Assembly (NCBI GenBank): GCA_947494995.1
Contig: CANLWY010000003.1
Span: 62,001 to 126,000, forward strand
Length of the DNA: 64,000 nucleotides
From: an uncultured Campylobacterales bacterium
Lineage (GTDB): Bacteria; Campylobacterota; Campylobacteria; Campylobacterales; Arcobacteraceae
Reading direction: 5' to 3'
Below the pieces are notes generated by a model that was given only the letters and a program-made list of their open reading frames with translations, was not told where the DNA came from and made no database searches. Of the stretch, positions 60,945 to 64,000 are shown one piece after another. Every line of letters begins with the position of its first letter. The stretch's first letter is position 1. The translations under genes were made by a program, and so were the position numbers.

Positions 60945-63900
60945 ATGCAAGATACTACTTCTTCAGATATGAATGCGATATGTTCGCAACTATTAACTCC
61001 AAAAGATTTAGAAATCTCACATGAATTGTTCAATCAAGTGCTTAAGGATATTATAGTTACTCAAATTGTAGATAGTGATACAAGAAAGAGTATAAAAATA
61101 TATTCTACTTATCAGCTTTATTTATCCTCTATTACTCCTATTTTACATGATATTGGATTTATGATTATTGATGAAGTAACATATAATATAAGAAATGGCA
61201 AAGAATTAATATATGTATCAAGGTTTAATCTATATGTTGAAACTGATGGTGACCTTCAAAGAATAGAGAATGCAAGAGATAATTTAGAAGAGGTAATAGT
61301 AAGATGTATTAAAGATCCGTCTTTAATTCATTCAAAGGCTTTTTCTTTAGTATTAAATCAGAATTTTAATCTACGTAAAATATCTCTTGTTAGAGCATTT
61401 ATTGAGTATATTGATCAAGCAGTTTTGACAATAAATTCTGCAACAATATTAAATACTCTAGTAAATCATCATGCAATCACTGATCTTTTTGTAGATTATT
61501 TTAGAACAAAGTTTGAACCTAAAATCACAAAGAGAAAAGAGAAGTTAACTTCTTTAGAAAATCAAATAGAAGATTTAATTAAGATGATTCCTCAGATTAT
61601 AGATGATAGAATTTTAAAGCTTACTTTATCTTTTTTACAATCTTTATTAAGAACAAATTATTACTTAAATGCAGAGGCTATCTCTTTTAAAATAGATACA
61701 CAAAAGTTTGGCGAAAACTTAAAAGGACTTCAACCAAATTTAGAAAACTTTATTTATCATCAAGATTTTTATGGTGTTCACCTAAGAATGAGTAATATTT
61801 CAAGAGGTGGATTACGATGGTCTGATAGACATGATGATTATAGACAAGAGGTAAAATCTTTAATGATTACTCAAGAGGGTAAAAACTCTATTATCATTCC
61901 AGATGGTTCAAAAGGTGGATTTGTAATTAATAAGAATTCATCAACCATCAATAAAGACTACTTTCAAGAAGTATATTCAATGTATATAAATGCTAACCTT
62001 GATTTAGTTGATAATATGGTAAATGGAAAAGTTGTAAAAGATGAAAATGTAGTCTCTTATGATGGTGATGATCCATATTTTGTAGTTGCTGCTGATAAAG
62101 GAACAGCTTCTATGAGTGATGTTGCAAATAGTATTGCCATAGAAAGAGGATATTGGCTTGGCGATGCTTTTGCTAGTGGAGGTTCAAATGGTTATGGACA
62201 TAAAGATTTAGGTATTACAGCTCGTGGTTCAATTATGTCTACAAAAAGGTTTTTTATAGAAGAGGGAATTGATATTTATAAAGATCCAGTTTCTATCATG
62301 GGAATTGGTTCAATGAGTGGAGATGTTTTTGGAAATGGACTCATCGAATCAGATAAATTTAAACTCTTGGCGGCAATTGGTCATAAAGAGATTTTTATTG
62401 ACCCAAATCCTGATTTAGATAAAAGTTATAAAGAGAGAAAAAGACTTTTTGAAGCAAAAGAGTCTGGATGGAGCCATTATAATCAAAAAGCAATATCAAA
62501 AGGTGGTGGAGTATTCAGAAGAAGTGATAAAGAGATAGAATTAACACCAGAAATTAAAAAACTTATAAATACAAAGAAAAAAGTTCTAAGTGGTGAGGAG
62601 TTGTGTAGACTACTTCTTACTATGAATGTAGATATGCTTTTTAATGGTGGAGTTGGAACTTATGTAAAAGCAAGTGACGAAAATTCAATTGATATTGGTG
62701 ATAAACAAAATGAAGCAGTAAGAGTTGATGCAAATGAAATAAGAGCTAGAATTGTAAGTGAAGGTGGAAATTTAGGTTTTACTCAAAGAGCTAGAATTGA
62801 GTATGCTCTTACAGGTGGAAAGATAAATATTGATGGTATTGATAATGCAGGGGGAGTTGATACTTCAGACCACGAAGTAAACTTAAAAATTTTATTAAAT
62901 ACTATAGGTGTTAATCAAAATATGTGTGAAGAAGAAAAAAAAGGTACTCTACACTCATTAACAGAACAGGTTGTAAACTTAGTACTTCAAAGTAACTATA
63001 ATCAGTCTTTAGCGATCTCTATTGATGAGAGATTTTCACGAAGATATTTGAATGATTTTATAAAAGTTATTGAAGTTCTTGAAAATAATGTTGTAGCCTT
63101 TTCAAGGGCATCTTTCTTTATCCCAAAAAATGAGAATATCCAAGATATTATAAATATGGATGGTTCTATTGTAAGACCAGTTTTATCTTCACTATTATCT
63201 TATTCAAAAATATTTTTAAAGAAGATACTTTTAGAATCAACATTAGTTGATGAACAATTTGCTGTACAGTTTTTATATAGATATTTTCCAAAATCATTTG
63301 TTGGTGCATATGAGAAAGAGCTTTTAAATCACCCTTTAAAAAGAGAAATTATTGCTACAAAAATGGCAGATGTTATTATCAATGCACAAGGTTGTACTTT
63401 TGTAAGTGATTATGAAAAGTTAGGACTAGATAGATATTTACTAAAAATTAAATCATATTTAGTAGCAAAACAATTGTTTGGAGCTAAAGATATAAGAGAA
63501 AAAATCTATTCACAAGATTATGTGATGGATGCAGAGAAACAGTATAGATTAATCAATAAATTAGAATATACACTCTATGCAAGTACGAGATGGATGGTAA
63601 AATATCTTAAAAAGAATCAGCTTGATGCAGCACATATTTTAGATCATAAAAGTGAATTGTTTGCTCTTCTTGGACAAGTGCACAAACAGACTATTTCAGA
63701 GCTTATTGAAGGGGATGAAGAGTTTAATCAATTCTTTAGTGTTATTGATTATTTAAGATTTGCAGTACCAGCAATTGTTATTAAGACAAATACAAATCAC
63801 TCTTTCAATGATGTTGTTATCTTATTCTATTCATTAATTCATGAGTTTAATATTTTAGAGATTATTGTTTCATTAAATAGAATTAAAATAAGTTCGAGAA

Positions 63901-64000
63901 ATGATATGGTCTTAAGAAATCAAGTATTGCAATTTATTGAGTTTATTGTTGTTCATTACACTAAAAAAATATTAAATTTTCAAAGAGTAAATGAAGAGCC
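60945..64000 (+). CDS. gdh: NAD-specific glutamate dehydrogenase, large type, cut by window end
   Basis: The 1018 visible residues belong to the large NAD-GDH (Bac_GDH) family, which deaminates glutamate to 2-oxoglutarate. Catalytic region starts at ~280: SRGGLRWSDRHDDYRQEVKS, QEGKNSIIIPDGSKGGFVIN, then MGIGSMSGDVFGNGL and GGVGTYVKASDE, EGGNLGFTQRARIEYALTGG. The N-terminal part (~280 aa) is much shorter than in the 180-kDa class (~700 aa), so this looks like the shorter 115-kDa-like class. AAGGAGA lies 4 nt before ATG 60945. The stop codon is beyond the window. Confidence 0.93.
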   Translation, partial: MQDTTSSDMNAICSQLLTPKDLEISHELFNQVLKDIIVTQIVDSDTRKSIKIYSTYQLYLSSITPILHDIGFMIIDEVTYNIRNGKELIYVSRFNLYVETDGDLQRIENARDNLEEVIVRCIKDPSLIHSKAFSLVLNQNFNLRKISLVRAFIEYIDQAVLTINSATILNTLVNHHAITDLFVDYFRTKFEPKITKRKEKLTSLENQIEDLIKMIPQIIDDRILKLTLSFLQSLLRTNYYLNAEAISFKIDTQKFGENLKGLQPNLENFIYHQDFYGVHLRMSNISRGGLRWSDRHDDYRQEVKSLMITQEGKNSIIIPDGSKGGFVINKNSSTINKDYFQEVYSMYINANLDLVDNMVNGKVVKDENVVSYDGDDPYFVVAADKGTASMSDVANSIAIERGYWLGDAFASGGSNGYGHKDLGITARGSIMSTKRFFIEEGIDIYKDPVSIMGIGSMSGDVFGNGLIESDKFKLLAAIGHKEIFIDPNPDLDKSYKERKRLFEAKESGWSHYNQKAISKGGGVFRRSDKEIELTPEIKKLINTKKKVLSGEELCRLLLTMNVDMLFNGGVGTYVKASDENSIDIGDKQNEAVRVDANEIRARIVSEGGNLGFTQRARIEYALTGGKINIDGIDNAGGVDTSDHEVNLKILLNTIGVNQNMCEEEKKGTLHSLTEQVVNLVLQSNYNQSLAISIDERFSRRYLNDFIKVIEVLENNVVAFSRASFFIPKNENIQDIINMDGSIVRPVLSSLLSYSKIFLKKILLESTLVDEQFAVQFLYRYFPKSFVGAYEKELLNHPLKREIIATKMADVIINAQGCTFVSDYEKLGLDRYLLKIKSYLVAKQLFGAKDIREKIYSQDYVMDAEKQYRLINKLEYTLYASTRWMVKYLKKNQLDAAHILDHKSELFALLGQVHKQTISELIEGDEEFNQFFSVIDYLRFAVPAIVIKTNTNHSFNDVVILFYSLIHEFNILEIIVSLNRIKISSRNDMVLRNQVLQFIEFIVVHYTKKILNFQRVNEE

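Noticed and set aside
1-64000. tRNA, rRNA, CRISPR arrays or insertion sequences
   Set aside because: No tRNA-like cloverleaf, regularly spaced repeat array or transposase gene was found by reading; short stem-loops near gene ends read as terminators.

Overview
The window reads as an ordinary chromosomal segment of a Campylobacterota bacterium of the Arcobacter group (Arcobacteraceae). The basis is a very AT-rich composition with A/T-ending codons, tightly packed genes, and a gene set that fits this group: several histidine kinases with the H-box IAHQWRQPL, paired di-heme cytochrome c peroxidases, bacteriohemerythrin, an LctP lactate permease, a TRAP-TAXI importer and a large NAD-glutamate dehydrogenase. 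The genus assignment is inference; no rRNA or tRNA gene was seen that could fix it.

Layout. 1-5 kb: uvrC (cut by the window start) diverges from a SRAP-family DNA-repair protein; a minus-strand run of glutathione peroxidase, SprT-like protease and J-domain protein follows, then L-lactate permease. 5-12 kb: a TonB-dependent receptor with a small exported partner, a DsbA-like protein, and a compact plus-strand run (J-domain, DUF4139, ADP-ribosylglycohydrolase-like, PsiE-like, radical SAM). 12-17.7 kb: a lysine-rich basic protein, a cytochrome c peroxidase, and a three-gene operon in which a second peroxidase lies between a response regulator and its kinase; then hemerythrin. 17.7-23.4 kb: an accessory island with a RhuM-family protein, a SIR2 / HerA ATPase / trypsin-like protease operon, a frameshifted HTH remnant and an ORF6N protein. 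Nearly identical leader sequences, sharing a 29-nt exact repeat, lie at both ends.

23.4-34.8 kb: methyltransferase, exonuclease III, small membrane/exported proteins, a MerR regulator facing an AhpD-like protein, TauE/SafE, a haem lipoprotein, a TetR regulator with a peroxiredoxin sharing one operator type, an SDR enzyme, a DauR-like regulator with LrgA/LrgB, two transporters/membrane proteins and a zinc-ribbon protein. 34.9-42.8 kb: a kinase/regulator pair followed by a TAXI-type TRAP importer and L-2-hydroxyglutarate oxidase, apparently a sensing, uptake and oxidation unit. 42.8-51.5 kb: GNAT-YoaP, a LysR-controlled MFS/tautomerase/monooxygenase set, an orphan kinase, a sodium:alanine symporter, another kinase/regulator pair and a short asparaginase-like protein.

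51.5-58 kb: ferritin, a likely unannotated 27-residue peptide gene with its own promoter and terminator, and a four-gene operon linking a REC-GGDEF-EAL protein, a YfiR-like periplasmic protein, a histidine kinase and a TonB-dependent receptor. 58-64 kb: Mn-dependent pyrophosphatase, an AlkC-like repair protein, YbaK and NAD-glutamate dehydrogenase (cut by the window end).

Themes are signal transduction (five histidine kinases, three OmpR-type regulators, one c-di-GMP protein), peroxide and redox defence, DNA repair, and uptake of organic acids. The strongest candidates for something undescribed are the SIR2-HerA-protease operon, the SRAP protein with Pro in place of the catalytic Cys2 plus a C-terminal sliding-clamp motif, the regulator-peroxidase-kinase operon, the receptor/YfiR/kinase/EAL operon and the 27-residue peptide.
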